64,000 bases of DNA, taken from Adiantum capillus-veneris. Its lineage: Eukaryota; Streptophyta; Polypodiopsida; Polypodiales; Pteridaceae. Position numbers and translations under genes: made by a program. The DNA lies in contig CM043968.1 of NCBI GenBank assembly GCA_014529385.2, positions 7,327,648 through 7,391,647 on the forward strand. Direction: 5' to 3'. Below are positions 11,956 to 22,798 of this stretch, one piece after another (within the stretch, counting starts at the first letter, position 1; every line of letters begins with the position of its first letter). Under the pieces are notes generated by a model. That model ran no database searches. It saw only the letters and a program-made list of their open reading frames with translations, and was not told where the DNA came from.

Positions 11956-11960
11956 TGCAA

Positions 11961-12627
11961 TGTAACATTTAATGGCCTAGTAACTTGTGTGTAGCGGAAA
12001 ATAGCATGAACATAGTGAGCATTTCATTAGAATAGAATCCTAATGAGAATAACAAGAGTGCTTGGGTGGAGAGAGCAACAAAAAGCATAACACCTAGTTA
12101 GATAGCATGAACAATACTTCAAAAGAGAGAGAAATTAAGCTATTGACAACATTTGATGATCGGACTTACATGGATCCGGTCCCCCCTCCAAAAGGCTTTG
12201 TATTACAGGTTTCCCCTATCAAGGGAGACATTTTACAATACAATTCTTTGTGTTCCTTCAATAACTAGCTAGTGTAATGAAGATGGAAGCTTCAAGCACT
12301 AAGCAAAACACTTATAAAACACAACATCAATTCCCTCACGGTATCAGACCCAAGACCTCACACACCTTCGAAGATGGTGAGAGCTAGCGGGGTATGAGAG
12401 TAGATTGAGAGGAAGAAGGAGTAGTCTTACGAGAAAGATATACATCTCATCACATAATCACTCATATTAGCATAGCACAGCTTAGTAATTAGCATGGTAG
12501 AGGAGATGAGCATGCATTGAATCTTGGATCTTGGTTGGATTTGCATCACAAAGCCAAGATTTGTTGGTGTAGGCTTCCCTTCTCACAAGCTTGGAGTAGG
12601 TGATAAGCTTTCCATTAAAGCTGGAGA

Positions 12628-12664
<37 letters not shown>

Positions 12665-13585
12665 TTCTTGCTTCACACATGAGCTAGTGGGAGTGTGTGT
12701 GGAATAATGCCTTGAGAAATTCAGCCCCCTCTCTCTCTTGGTCGACCCCTCATGCTATTTCCTCTTGCTGGCTTCCCATTGGACCCCTCCAGGCCTAGCC
12801 AATGAAAATTAAGTAGCATAAGTGATAGCTTTTTGACATGTGTCCCCTTTCCCCTTTTGTGAGAGCTTTAGGTAATTAATCAGTGCAACTAAACTCTCAT
12901 TAGACCCCTTTGTCTCCTGGCCAATAGGAATCAGGCAAGCCATTGCGCTGTTGAATGCTCATTGGAGCCCTTGGGAGACTGTCCAATAGTCTTCTAGAGA
13001 GCTTAATTCTTATTGGTTCTTTTATTAAGTGTTTTTAAATGAATTAAACTAGATTTACTCTAGCCTAATTCTCATTGGTCCACCTCATTGGCCATCCAAT
13101 AGGATTTGAGTGCACCTTGTGGGCATCTGGGCTAGTGAGCTGACATGTGTCCCTCATTCCCTTGTGTAAAGGAAGCTTGTGTGTGTGTGCTATGTGTGTG
13201 TTTGTGTGTGTGTTTCTCTCTCATCCCTACTTTCAAGGCTCTCCCCCTCCTTTGTAGGATTTTTGATGACTTTTTGGTACACACACAGAGCATCCAATTT
13301 CCTAGTGTTTGACCTTTGGACACAACCTTTGAATTTTGGAACCTTAGCATTCTGGAAGTCTTAATGGACTGAACCTTAGTTTCTTTAAAGCCCATTGTTG
13401 CACATTACTCTTTTGCAAATGGCCCCCCTTTGGATCCCTATTTCCCTCCTTTGGATCCCTATTGTGACTGGTCTGCCAGCTTAACCAATATTCTAGCTTT
13501 TTCTCCCCTGGCACTTCCCCATATTAAATGATCATTTTAACATGAGAAAATAATTTAGGAGAATTAGATATTAGTTATTATGACA
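11961..13585 (-). repeat. 3' LTR of element B
   Basis: 1,625 bp. On the + strand it starts TGTAACATTT and ends TTATGACA, so it is TG...CA bounded on the minus strand (TGTCATAA...TGTTACA). It aligns along its whole length with 19,172-20,826, with scattered substitutions and different microsatellite lengths: (AG)16 at 12,631-12,662 here against about 28 GA repeats there, and interrupted TG near 13,175-13,212 against a longer TG run. Confidence 0.95.
12631..12662 (+). repeat. (AG)16 microsatellite in the B 3' LTR
   Basis: A run of AG dinucleotides, reading as CT on the sense strand of the element. It matches the position of the longer run in the other LTR. Confidence 0.97.
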
Positions 13586-13599
13586 TTACATCTCTCTTG
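13586..13599 (-). other. Polypurine tract of element B
   Basis: On the minus strand CAAGAGAGATGTAA directly precedes the TGTCATAA start of the 3' LTR. The AAGAGAGA core fits the plus-strand primer of LTR retrotransposons. Confidence 0.6.
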
Positions 13600-13959
13600 A
13601 AATCATAGTCGTCCTCGACTATGGAGTAGAGAAGATAAAGCCTGTTCATTACTCCTTTTCCTAGCGGGTAGAGGATCCCTATGTTACCCTACGACATTGT
13701 TCTAGAATGGATGACTCATCCATTTGGTGCTTGAGAGCCTAAGCTGCCCACAAGCATGTCTGCACATTAGTTCTATCAATCTTCCATAGTAGAGTGACAA
13801 GCTCTACTTGGTGTTTGGGAGACGTCGTCTCCGCAAACTCGATTCTAAGCATGCATACTACTTCACATTTGGGCACAATAAAGAAAAAGAGAGTCTTATA
13901 AGACAGAAACTTTGTTCATTTTAAACATTCGTACATTTTGTTACTCTAGGGAAGCATTG

Positions 13960-14125
13960 TACGCATTGACAATGTTTAGGTTATCCTTTAATTGTATTCC
14001 TTGGATCCATCTAGCATCTTCAAAAGGATAATTTTTGAACTTAATAAGATACCGTCAGATAGTCTTACTGCCTCTTAATACCTTGTCTTCCTGTCGGAGA
14101 ATGGATTCGGGCTACAGCACCTCTT
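13960..14125 (-). pseudogene. pol: Chromodomain of element B, C-terminal to integrase
   Basis: The minus-strand translation gives PESILRQEDKVLRG, then YLIKFKNYPFEDARWI. This matches the chromodomain pattern (P..IL......G....YLVKW.G.P...A.W), with phenylalanine in place of the usual tryptophan in KW. Stops lie just before the PESIL block and inside the domain near 14,060. In chromoviruses this domain guides integration towards marked chromatin. It follows the integrase C-terminal region (HWLMHNAFHVSLLKP-type sequence near 14,200) and precedes about 370 bp of untranslated sequence. Confidence 0.8.
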
Positions 14126-15412
14126 CTTGGTCCTCGATCTTCGGTGGGTCTTCAATAGTTGGTTCTTGAGGTGGCTCTCCTTTACAAGGCTTTAGTAGGC
14201 TCACATGAAAAGCATTGTGCATGAGCCAATGGCTAGGCAACTTGAGTTGGTAGGCCATCTCATTGATCGGTCTAAGAATCTGGAATGGACCATAGTACCT
14301 TTTTGCTTACTTATCATAGTACTTTTTTCTCCCGTAGGATTCTTGCCTGTCGTGTGCCTTAATCGAGCCTTGGGAAATTTAAGCAAGACCCAATCATTTT
14401 CTTTAAAGGCTTGGGCACTTCTGTGCTTATCAGCAGCAACCTTTTACCTTTGTTGTGAGATAGAGATAGCATCCTTAATCTTTTTGAAAGATTCTTATAG
14501 GTCTCGGCTATACTCATATGTAGCGAAGATCTTCCCGTGTAGTACTTTGAGTAGCAGGGGACTTTTTTATCTTCCCTCAATTACCTCAAAAGGTGCTTTT
14601 CCCGTGGAACTATGTACAGTGTTATTGTAGGCATATTCCACTAAGGGTAAGTACTTCTCCCATTGGGACCTTTGATCTACTTCCATTAGATAGGCTTTTA
14701 ATAGATCAAGAATTTTTAGGTTAGCTATTTCACTTTGGTCATCCGTTTGTGGATGATAGGCCGAAGAGAAATTTAGCCTTGTCCCTAAATTCTCAAAGAG
14801 ACCCTTCCAAAAATTACTTGTCATTCTAGGATCTCTATCTGACACTATGGACATTGGCAAGCCATGGTACTTGAAAATTTGTAATATGAAGAGGGTTGCC
14901 ATTTGATGGGCTTTGATAGTCTTTTTGACAAGTATAAAATGAGCTTGTTTGTTGAACATGTCTACTATCGTCCATATTCCCGTATTCCCATGGATAGACT
15001 TAGGCAATCCAAAGATAAAATCCATGGATATGCTCTCCCATGGTGAATTAGGGATTGGAAATGATTGAAGCAATCGAGGTTGCTTCCCTCTATCAAACTT
15101 TGTCTTTTGGCATACCACACATTTAGAAACATACTCTTGTATTTTTGCTTTCATGGTAGGCCAATAGAAATATGTTTTAATCCCTTTTAGGGTAGACAAA
15201 ATCCCTCTATGCCCCACATAAGGAGGAGCATGAGATTCATACATTACTTTCTCACGTAGTGAGTTAGTAACACATAGCCTATTGCCGTAGAGAAGTTCCT
15301 CTTTCTTCCCTAGTGCAAGGGCTGAAATCACATCTCTAAAATCGGGATCAATAGCATACTCATTTATCATAGAAGATAGATCATTGTGAGTTGCTATGGA
15401 AATCGCATTCAC
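14126..15412 (-). pseudogene. pol: Integrase of element B
   Basis: From 15,412 down to 14,567 one open frame of 281 codons carries the integrase zinc-binding H-H-C-C region (GHRGILSTLKGIKTYFYWP, CVVCQKTK). The catalytic core follows with SMDFIFGLP (first Asp), IVSDRDPRMTSNFW (second Asp) and HPQTDDQSE (Glu). It ends in NNTVHSSTGKAPFEVIEGR and meets a stop. The C-terminal part continues in frame-broken form to about 14,126 (WVLLKFPKARLR, LPSHWLMHN). The core residues are all present; the defects lie downstream. An invariant glycine before the glutamate appears replaced (TDDQSE rather than TDGQTE). Confidence 0.9.
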
Positions 15413-15863
15413 TCTCGACCGTCTTGAGAGTGCATCGGATAATTAATTATGCTTGCCAGCAATGTGAGCAATATGAAAATGAAATTGCGAAAGGAAATTT
15501 GCCCACCTCATTTGTTTGTCGAAGAGTTTGGTCTACGTCATGAAGTACTTAAGGCTTTGGTGATCCGTCCGCAGAATGAAAGCAGTCCCCAATAAATAGT
15601 GCTTCCATGATTCTAAGGCATGTAGAACTACGAGGAGTTCCTTTTCATATATGCCTAGAGCTTGCTCAAGAGGGTCGAGCCTTTGACTTTTATAGGCTAA
15701 GGCGTGCCCTTCTTGAAGAAAAACAGCTCCAAGGCAATCACCACAAGCGTCACATTGGACCTCAAATGTCTTTGAGAGATCTGGTAGTTAAGCACAGGTT
15801 GAGAGATAAGCTTTTCTTTGAGCTTTTTGAAAGCATTGTTCTCCCTGGCATACCATTTCTTTG
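15413..15863 (-). pseudogene. pol: RNase H region of element B, frame-broken
   Basis: The minus-strand translation reads PDLSKTFEVQCDACGDCLGA, then an LEQALGIYEKELLVVLHALE stretch, LRTDHQSLKYF and HIAGKHN, then DALSRRSRV leading into the integrase. These are the RT-type RNase H motifs (D.....G, E, TDH..L, N..AD.LSR). Stops occur near TDH..LKYF (MT followed by a stop) and between KHN and LSDALSR. It lies between RT and integrase, as in all Ty3/gypsy elements. Confidence 0.85.
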
Positions 15864-17152
15864 TTAGGTCATGTAGTGTCCTGCTATTAGTGAGAACTTT
15901 TCTATGAAGAGTCTATAGTATGCACACATATCTATAAAGCTTCTTAGTTCATGAAGATTCCTTGGTTTAGGCCATCCTTTTATTACCTCTAACTTTGATG
16001 GATCCATTTGGATGCCATCTTGAGAGATAATGTGACCTAAGTACTGAATCTCTTGCAAGAAAAATTCACTTTTCTTTCGATTAACATATAGTTTATTCTC
16101 TCTTAAGACTTGAAATATTACCTGGAGGTGTTGCTTGTGTTTATCTAGTGAATTAGAGTAGATGATAATATCATCAAAGAACACTCCAGTAAAGGTCCGG
16201 TGAGGCCTGAATAGCTTCTCCATCAAGCAGTTGAATGTGGCTGGTGCATTGGTCAAGCCAAAAGGCATGACAATGTATTTGTAAAGACCAAACATAGTGC
16301 AAAATGTGGTCTTTACAATGCTTGATCAACTATCCTTATTTGATGGTAGCCACTTTTTAGGTCAATCCTATTGAAGTAGGTCGATCCTTGTAGCTTATCA
16401 AATAGGTCTTCTACCCGTGGAACAGGAAACCTATTTTTGATAGTGATCCTATTTAGTGCTCTATAGCTGACACACATATGATATGTGCAGTCTTTCTTTT
16501 GCACTAATAACACAAGTGAGCAAAATGGAGATGAGCTAGGCCTAACCATGCTCTTCTCAACTAACTCATGCACTTGCCACATAATCTCCTCTTGTTGAGC
16601 TAGAGAAACTCTATAAGGAGGTTTATTAGGCGGTGAACTTCCTGGAAGAAGTTCAATTGCATGGTCATCATTGCCTCGTTTAAGAGGTAGTTCACAAGGG
16701 ATGTCGTTAATAAAGACATCTTGAAACCCCTTGAGAAAATTGGATAACTCTAATTCCTTGTGGTTGTTTATATTTTTTTTTGTTAAAGCATCATTAGGTT
16801 CATTTTGAGAATATTTAACAAAAATCATGTACACGAAAATAGAGCTCTTTATTGACTTATTGAAAGCTTGCGTAGTTACAATGGGTATGGTGTTACCCAT
16901 TTCCTTAGAATCTATGTACATATCTTTTTCCCTGTACTTAAAGTAGATTTTCCTTTCAGGGAATTTAACATTGGCAGCCATGCAATCAAACCATGGTGCC
17001 CCTAAGATTACATCCTTGTGCTTGAGAGGAGAGATAAAGAAGTACTCTTTGTCCACATAGCTTTGGACATGGAGCCTCAATTTCCCAATTAAGGGAGTGA
17101 CTGAAGCTTCTTGCCCCTTGAAAGCACCGTCTATGGGTAGAACATCTCTCAT
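15864..17152 (-). pseudogene. pol: Protease C-terminal part and reverse transcriptase of element B
   Basis: One open stretch, 17,152-16,313, holds the protease end (FISPLKHKDVILGAPWFD), a linker, and RT fingers and palm with YRALNRITIKNRFPVPRVED and FNRIDLKSGYHQIRI (motif A Asp). The frame then breaks near 16,310. The next open stretch, 16,295-15,864, has YIVMPFGLTNAPATF (motif B) and VFFDDIIIYS (motif C, the catalytic DD), then YLGHIISQDGIQ and the connection domain. Catalytic residues are present; the indel between motifs A and B is the main lesion. Confidence 0.9.
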
Positions 17153-18754
17153 TGGATGCCTAGCTTGGTGTCCAACTCTGTGGATATGAAATTGTGAGTA
17201 GAACCAGGGTCAAAGAGAATAAAAGCATCATGTTCTCTTACCTTTCCCCAAGCATTGCATAGAGGAGATCCTTTGTGGTGAGCTTCCTCTTCTTGGATTT
17301 CAATCAAGGTAGCTCTAGGAGGCTCATGGCGGGTGTTCTTTTGGGGACAAGCGTGATACGCATGCCCTTGCTTGCCGCACTTGAAACAGCAGTTATCCTT
17401 GTGATAACACTCAAGCTCTTGAGGAGAGAGTTTTTTTTGCCTTTGTAAACTCCCTTATCCTTAGCTTTGTTGTTATTGGAATTGCCCTTAGGAGACTTTT
17501 GGACATTGTCCTTCCCCTTAGGCTCATTGGAACCCTTGTTTTCCGTGGACTTAGGATTTCTCTTAGCCCTTGTTTGGAAATTGCTTCGAGAAGCCACCAT
17601 AGTATGGTGTATAACCGCAGATATAGTGTGTGGACTTTGGGAGTTAACATACTTCACCATTTCTTCAGTCAAGCCTGCACAAAATTGTTGCTTTGAGATG
17701 TAAATCCCAAAACTTGTCTACATATTTGTGAATGGCTTTCTACAAAGAGAGCTTCAAGCTTTGCCATTTGGTGAGTACTTTGTCTTTGGCATCGGTGGCC
17801 AAAAATTTCTTCATAATGGAAGCTCTTAAAGCTTTCCATGTTCGTGGAGCTTCATTGTTTTCCCGTAGGCTAGGCCACCATTGCTTGGTGGACTTTTGAA
17901 AGTGCATGGCTACATGGTGTAGCTTAGAGGACTCCGTGAAGTTTACCTGTAGCACCAAAGGTTCCATCGAAGTTAAGGAAGGAGCTCTTTCCTCCCTGTT
18001 TGAACTACTTGCACTTGGACGACCTCTTCCACGCGGCATAGGATTCTCCTATGGCCTCTTCTTTTTGATGGTTCAAAAGTTGCACCATCGCTTTCTTCAA
18101 AAGATGAAGACTTTGAGGAAGATGGAGAAGAGGGTTCCCTCTTTCTCGCCTTTTTCTTGCCTTTGTCTTCCTTGTCAGCACCATCACTTTCTTCATAAGA
18201 GGAAGAGGATGAAGAAGATGGAGAAGAGGGTGACCTCTTTCTTGCCTTTTTCTTCTCTTGCTTTTTGTCATCCCTCTTTGAATTATGGTGAGGAGAAGTG
18301 TGCGATGGTCTTCTCCGTTTAGGAAGTGATGGAGAGCGTTTAGCCCACCGTCTTTGTGGAGCCATCTCCATCGAGGTGGTGGGAGACTCACTTCTTTCTC
18401 GTTCTTTGGTGGGGGCTCTTGAGTTCTCCTTTGGGAAGGAGATGCGTCATCAAGAAGAAAATTTTTGAGCCCTTCGTATGGATCCTCTACTTCTTCCCAA
18501 ATCGGATAGAGGCCTCTTTTGGGAGTCTCGCAAGGAGGCTTCCTAGGTACATTCTCGTCATGGTGGGGAGTTTGGAGGATCCCATGAGCACGAAGTTGTT
18601 GTTTCACTTCACTTTAGAGGGATGGATTGCCCATGGCTTGTTGAAGCCTAGAAACAAGGTAGTTAACAAGCATAGGGGCATTATTAGTAGCCTGCTCATT
18701 AGCAAAATCAAAGCTATCAACATTAATTTCACTCTCTTTACTATTATCAGCCAT
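17153..18754 (-). pseudogene. gag: gag and protease active site of element B, broken
   Basis: The ATG is at 18,754-18,752, about 420 bp inside the 5' LTR, the same position as in the X gag. The start reads MADNSKESEINVDSFDF, close to MADNNQESRMNIDSFDF in X. A TAA interrupts at the site where X has a CAA codon. A serine/arginine/lysine-rich spacer (frame-shifted, about 18,370-17,970) precedes the capsid block FTESSKLHHVAMHFQKSTK. A CCHC zinc knuckle CFKCGKQGHAYHAC (about 17,389-17,348) follows, then the protease motif FDPGSTHNFIS near 17,185-17,216, with proline in the middle of the triad as in many plant chromoviruses. Confidence 0.88.
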
Positions 18755-19158
18755 TCTAACAACTTTTAGGTGTAAACTTTTTTAGGTGTACTTTGGAACT
18801 TCAAGCTCTAGTTGTTACTCCTCTTTACCCCTTTAGAAAAGCACTCAAGCTACTATACCCGTGGCTCGAATACCATTAATTGCACGGAATAGAAGAGAGG
18901 GTCTTTCAACACCAAAATAGCACCGGCTCCTATCAAGCTTCTAATAGCTCAATAGTGGTCAATCCGTCTGGCAAGCCCCGTAGGACTCCACTATCAAGAC
19001 CATAGCTCTCAACGGTGATGCCCCAATATCTGCATAAAGGCAGGCGCACTGCAAGGCTGAAAAGTCCCTATTCTACTTACTCAATTGCAATTAATAATAT
19101 CAACCATCTATAGCTAGCTTGAGAACCTCCCTTCTTAAGCAATAAAGAGAAACCTTGT

Positions 19159-19170
19159 GCTCTAATACCA
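19159..19170 (-). other. Primer-binding site of element B (initiator tRNA-Met type)
   Basis: On the minus strand TGGTATTAGAGC lies one base after the 5' LTR. The canonical site is TGGTATCAGAGC, so there is one C-to-T change. Confidence 0.9.
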
Positions 19171-19171
19171 A

Positions 19172-19840
19172 TGTAACATTTAATGGCCTAGTAACTTGTG
19201 TGTAGCGGAAAATAGCATAAACATAGTGAGCATTTCATTAGAATAGATTCCTAATGAGAATAACAAGAGTTCTTGGATGGAGAGAGCAAAAAAAGCATAA
19301 CACCTAGTTAGATAGCATGAAAAATACTTCAAAAGAGAGAGAAATTAAGCTACTGATAACAATTGAGGACCCGATTTACATGGAGCCGGCGGTCCCCCCT
19401 CCAAAAGGCTTTGTATTATAGGTTTCTCCCATCAAGGGAGACATTTTACAATACAATTCTTTGTGTTCCTTCAATAACTAGCTAGTGTAATGAAGATGGA
19501 AGCTTCAAGCACTAAGCAAAACACTTATAAAACACAACATCAATTCCCTAACGGTCTCAGACCCAAGACCTCACACACCTTCAAAGATGGTGAGAGCTAG
19601 CGGGGTATGAGAGTAGATTGAGAGGAAGAAGGAGTAGTCTTACGAGAAAGATGTACATCTCCTCACATAATCACTCATATTAGCATAGCATAGCTTAGTA
19701 ATCAGCATGGTAGAGGAGATGAGCATGCATTGAAGCTTGGCTCTTGGTTGGATTTGCATTAGAAAGCCAAAAGTTGTTGGTGTAGGCTTCCCTTCTCACA
19801 AGCTTGGAGTAGGTGATAAGCTTCCCATTAAAGCTTGAGA

Positions 19841-19901
<61 letters not shown>

Positions 19902-20414
19902 TTCTTGATTCACACATGAGCTAGTGTGAGTGTGTGTGGAATAATGCCTTGAGAAATTCAGCCCTTGTCTCTCTTGGTCGACCCCTCATGCTATTTCCTC
20001 TTGCTAGCTTCCCATTGGACCCCTCCAAGCTTAGCCAATGAAAATTAAGTAGCATAAGTGATAGCCTTCTGACATGGGTCCCCTTTCCCCTTTTGTGAGA
20101 GATTTAGGTAATTAATTAATGCAACTAAACTCTCATTGGACCGCTTTGTCTCCTAGCCAATAGGAATCAAGCAAGCCATTGCGTTGTTGAATGCTCATTG
20201 GACCCCTTGGGAGACTGTCCAATAGTCTTCTAGAGAGATTAATTCTTATTGGTTCTTTTATTAAGTGTTTTTAAATGAATTAAACTAGATTTACTTTAGC
20301 CTAATTCTTATTGGTCCACCTCCATGGCCATCAAATAGGATTTGAGTGCACCGTGTGGACATCAGGGCTAGTGAGCTGACATGTGTCCCTCATTCCCTTT
20401 GAGTAAAGGAAGCT

Positions 20415-20456
<42 letters not shown>

Positions 20457-20826
20457 TCATCCCCTACTTGCAAGGCTCCCCCCCCTCCTTATTAGGAATT
20501 TTGATGACTTTTTGGTACACACACAAAGCATCCAATTTCCCTAGTGTTTGACCTTTGGACACAACCTTTGAATTTTAGAACCTTAGCATTTTGGAAGTCT
20601 TAATGGGCTGAACCTTAGGTTCTTTAAAGCCCATTGTTGCACATTTCTCTTTTGTATATGGCCCCCCCTTTGGATCCCTATTTTCCCTCCTTTGGATCCC
20701 TATTGTGGCCGGTCTACCAGCTAAACCAATATTCTAGCTTTTTCTCCCCTGGCACTTCCCCATATTAAATGATCAGTTTAACATGAGAAAATCATTTACG
20801 AGAATTAGATATTAGTTATTATGACA
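19172..20826 (-). repeat. 5' LTR of element B
   Basis: 1,655 bp, the partner of 11,961-13,585. It contains a GA run at about 19,843-19,899 and a TG run at about 20,420-20,454. On the minus (sense) strand it starts TGTCATAA and ends TGTTACA, followed by one base and the primer site. Confidence 0.95.
19843..19899 (+). repeat. (GA)28 microsatellite in the B 5' LTR
   Basis: An uninterrupted GA run; CT on the element's sense strand. The LSLSLS peptides it would encode are artefacts. Confidence 0.97.
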
Positions 20827-21734
20827 TGCAAACCTTAAAAGCCCACTGTATTTCCCTTCCATCATCAGATGAAAGGACAACTGAAGGGAAAATATGCATC
20901 ATCCTTGGAGCATGTTTGTGCTCATCGTCCCCTTTAATTCCATTAAGGCTTGAGCTTGATGCAGTGAGCTTTATGAAGGTATGAGAGGTAACCTTAGGTA
21001 AGTGTGAGGAGATATCAATAAAGCACCCCTTATTTTTGCTCTTTGATGAAGGTTAGCTGTAGAGTTTGATGTAGAGACTTCATGGAGCTGCTTTTAATGA
21101 GTTAATCTTATGGATGGTTATGAAGGAACAACAAGATTTGCAAGTTGGGTGCAAGGTGTAAGCAATTAAATGATGTGCTAACACAAGCTCAACAAGATAT
21201 AAACCTTGGCCACAACTTGGACCTCTTCTTGCTACTTCCCACCACTGGTGGACCTCCACATTATCTTCCCTGCTCCTAGACTCTTGCCCATGATTGAGCT
21301 CCCATATGGACTCTCTTCTCTATGTTTATGTAGTGATCGAGCTTGGTTGACCTCCTTATGTTGCAGTCTGGGGAGCTCGTAGGAGTGCTCTAGCGCTAGG
21401 ACTCCTCTGCTAAAAGAATCGTGGGTCCTCTTACAACCTACCATAGGAGACCGGGAGGGGGTCACAATACAATTCTTGAGGGGGCTCTTCCAGAGGGGAT
21501 AGGGTCAAGAGGGGGATGCAAGAGGAGACATGATTTGCTAGGAAATAATAAGGACCATCTCTATAAGATCCCCAAAATTTGGGTCTCTTTAAAAATAGGA
21601 AAAATATATTCTAATGCGTGTTCCGTAAAACTTTGGTTTAGGATGCTCGTTTGACAATGTTGTAAGGTTGTAAAGTGAAAAGCAAGGTTGTTTCCATGTT
21701 CCAGTAGGTCAGTTTCGTTCAGTTTTGGAAACAT

Positions 21735-22030
21735 ATACCTTTTTTTAGCTTTTTCATGCTTTTTTGCAAAAAGCAGGTCCGGATCCTTTATCTAGGAATC
21801 TTGAGGAAGCTATGGTTCAATTTTATAAAAACTGCTTTTTTGAGCGCTTTTCACTCTATATATAGCTTTTTATGATTTTTAGTGTTTTTTAGTGAAAAGC
21901 GAGTCCGGTTTCTTACTCCAGTGGACAAGGGGAACCCATGGTTCAATGTTAGAAAGTTTTGCTTTTTATGCTATTTTTAGCTTTTTGTGCTTTTTGGCGT
22001 TTTTGAAAAGCAACATGCTTTTTAAGATGA
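21735..22030 (+). repeat. Imperfect minisatellite of about 125 bp, roughly 2.5 units
   Basis: Each unit has an AGCTTTTT.ATG block, a GCTTTT/AAAAGC pair that could form a stem, a RAGTCCGG/AGGTCCGG block and ATGGTTCAATTTT/ATGGTTCAATGTT. Two units run about 21,735-21,840 and 21,841-21,955, and a partial third follows. Confidence 0.65.
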
Positions 22031-22728
22031 CCTAAACACTAAAATATTATCTTTAGTCTCCGACAAATTTAAAAACAACTATCCAAAGAAAAAACGAGAT
22101 TTTTATGAGAATTATTTTTATAAAAAGCGGTATCGTAAATACACCGAGGCAGTACAAGAAGTCATAATTATATTGGGGTATCACGGTATGGCATAGTCTA
22201 GTCACGATTTCATTAGTTTCCCAGATATTATCCAATTAGTCAGTTTTATTATAAAAATTGAAGGGAAATTGGGGGAGTTGACCGACAAAAGCCAAGCCTT
22301 TTTTTTAAGCTCTTAAAAGCTTGCAGGTATTCCTAGAGGAAGAGGGCACGCTAGTAGCTTTCTTGGGCATCACTCTAGCTTGGCTCAGCACCTATAATTT
22401 GACAACGAGTGCTCAATTTTCAGTGCCATCGGGTGTGTTTACTACCGCAAGGCAATACGTATCTATTATACGGAGTGAAGCAAGCTCTTTATCATCGTCT
22501 CCATAAACTCTTTCCTCTTGTTTGCGGGAAGAAGAAGAAGAAGAATGCTCTCTCTCTACTTTCTTACTATCTCCTCTCTCTTTTCACGGTGTACGCGCTC
22601 TCCGGTGGCTTTCAAGGTGAAAACCTCTGCATAGGTCTCATCACCGCTCTCTTGCGACAAATCAAGAAGCCTTTTAACATCCCCTAATCAATCCTAAAGC
22701 ACAGTGAGAAGCTCTAAACTCCATAGCC

Positions 22729-22732
<4 letters not shown>

Positions 22733-22792
<60 letters not shown>
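22733..22792 (+). repeat. (TC)30 microsatellite
   Basis: An uninterrupted TC run of about 60 bp. Confidence 0.97.

Positions 22793-22798
<6 letters not shown>

Larger units (their letters stand above)
11956..20831 (-). mobile_element. Element B: full-length Ty3/gypsy chromovirus with target duplication
   Basis: The element body is 11,961-20,826 (8.87 kb), flanked by identical TGCAA pentamers at 11,956-11,960 and 20,827-20,831. On the minus strand the order is 5' LTR (20,826-19,172), initiator tRNA-Met-type primer site, gag, protease, RT, RNase H, integrase, chromodomain, polypurine tract and 3' LTR (13,585-11,961). The order protease-RT-RNase H-integrase-chromodomain defines chromoviruses. 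The reading frames are broken in several places, so the copy is unlikely to be autonomous, but its boundaries are intact. The gag is related to that of the X arms at 26.4 and 36.5 kb. Confidence 0.93.

Noticed and set aside
17906-18769. Plus-strand open frames of about 137 codons
   Set aside because: They are antisense to the broken B gag and carry no motif.
22321-22687. Host gene start near the TC run at 22.7 kb
   Set aside because: Short overlapping frames in different phases, no conserved protein, no splice pattern that extends them.
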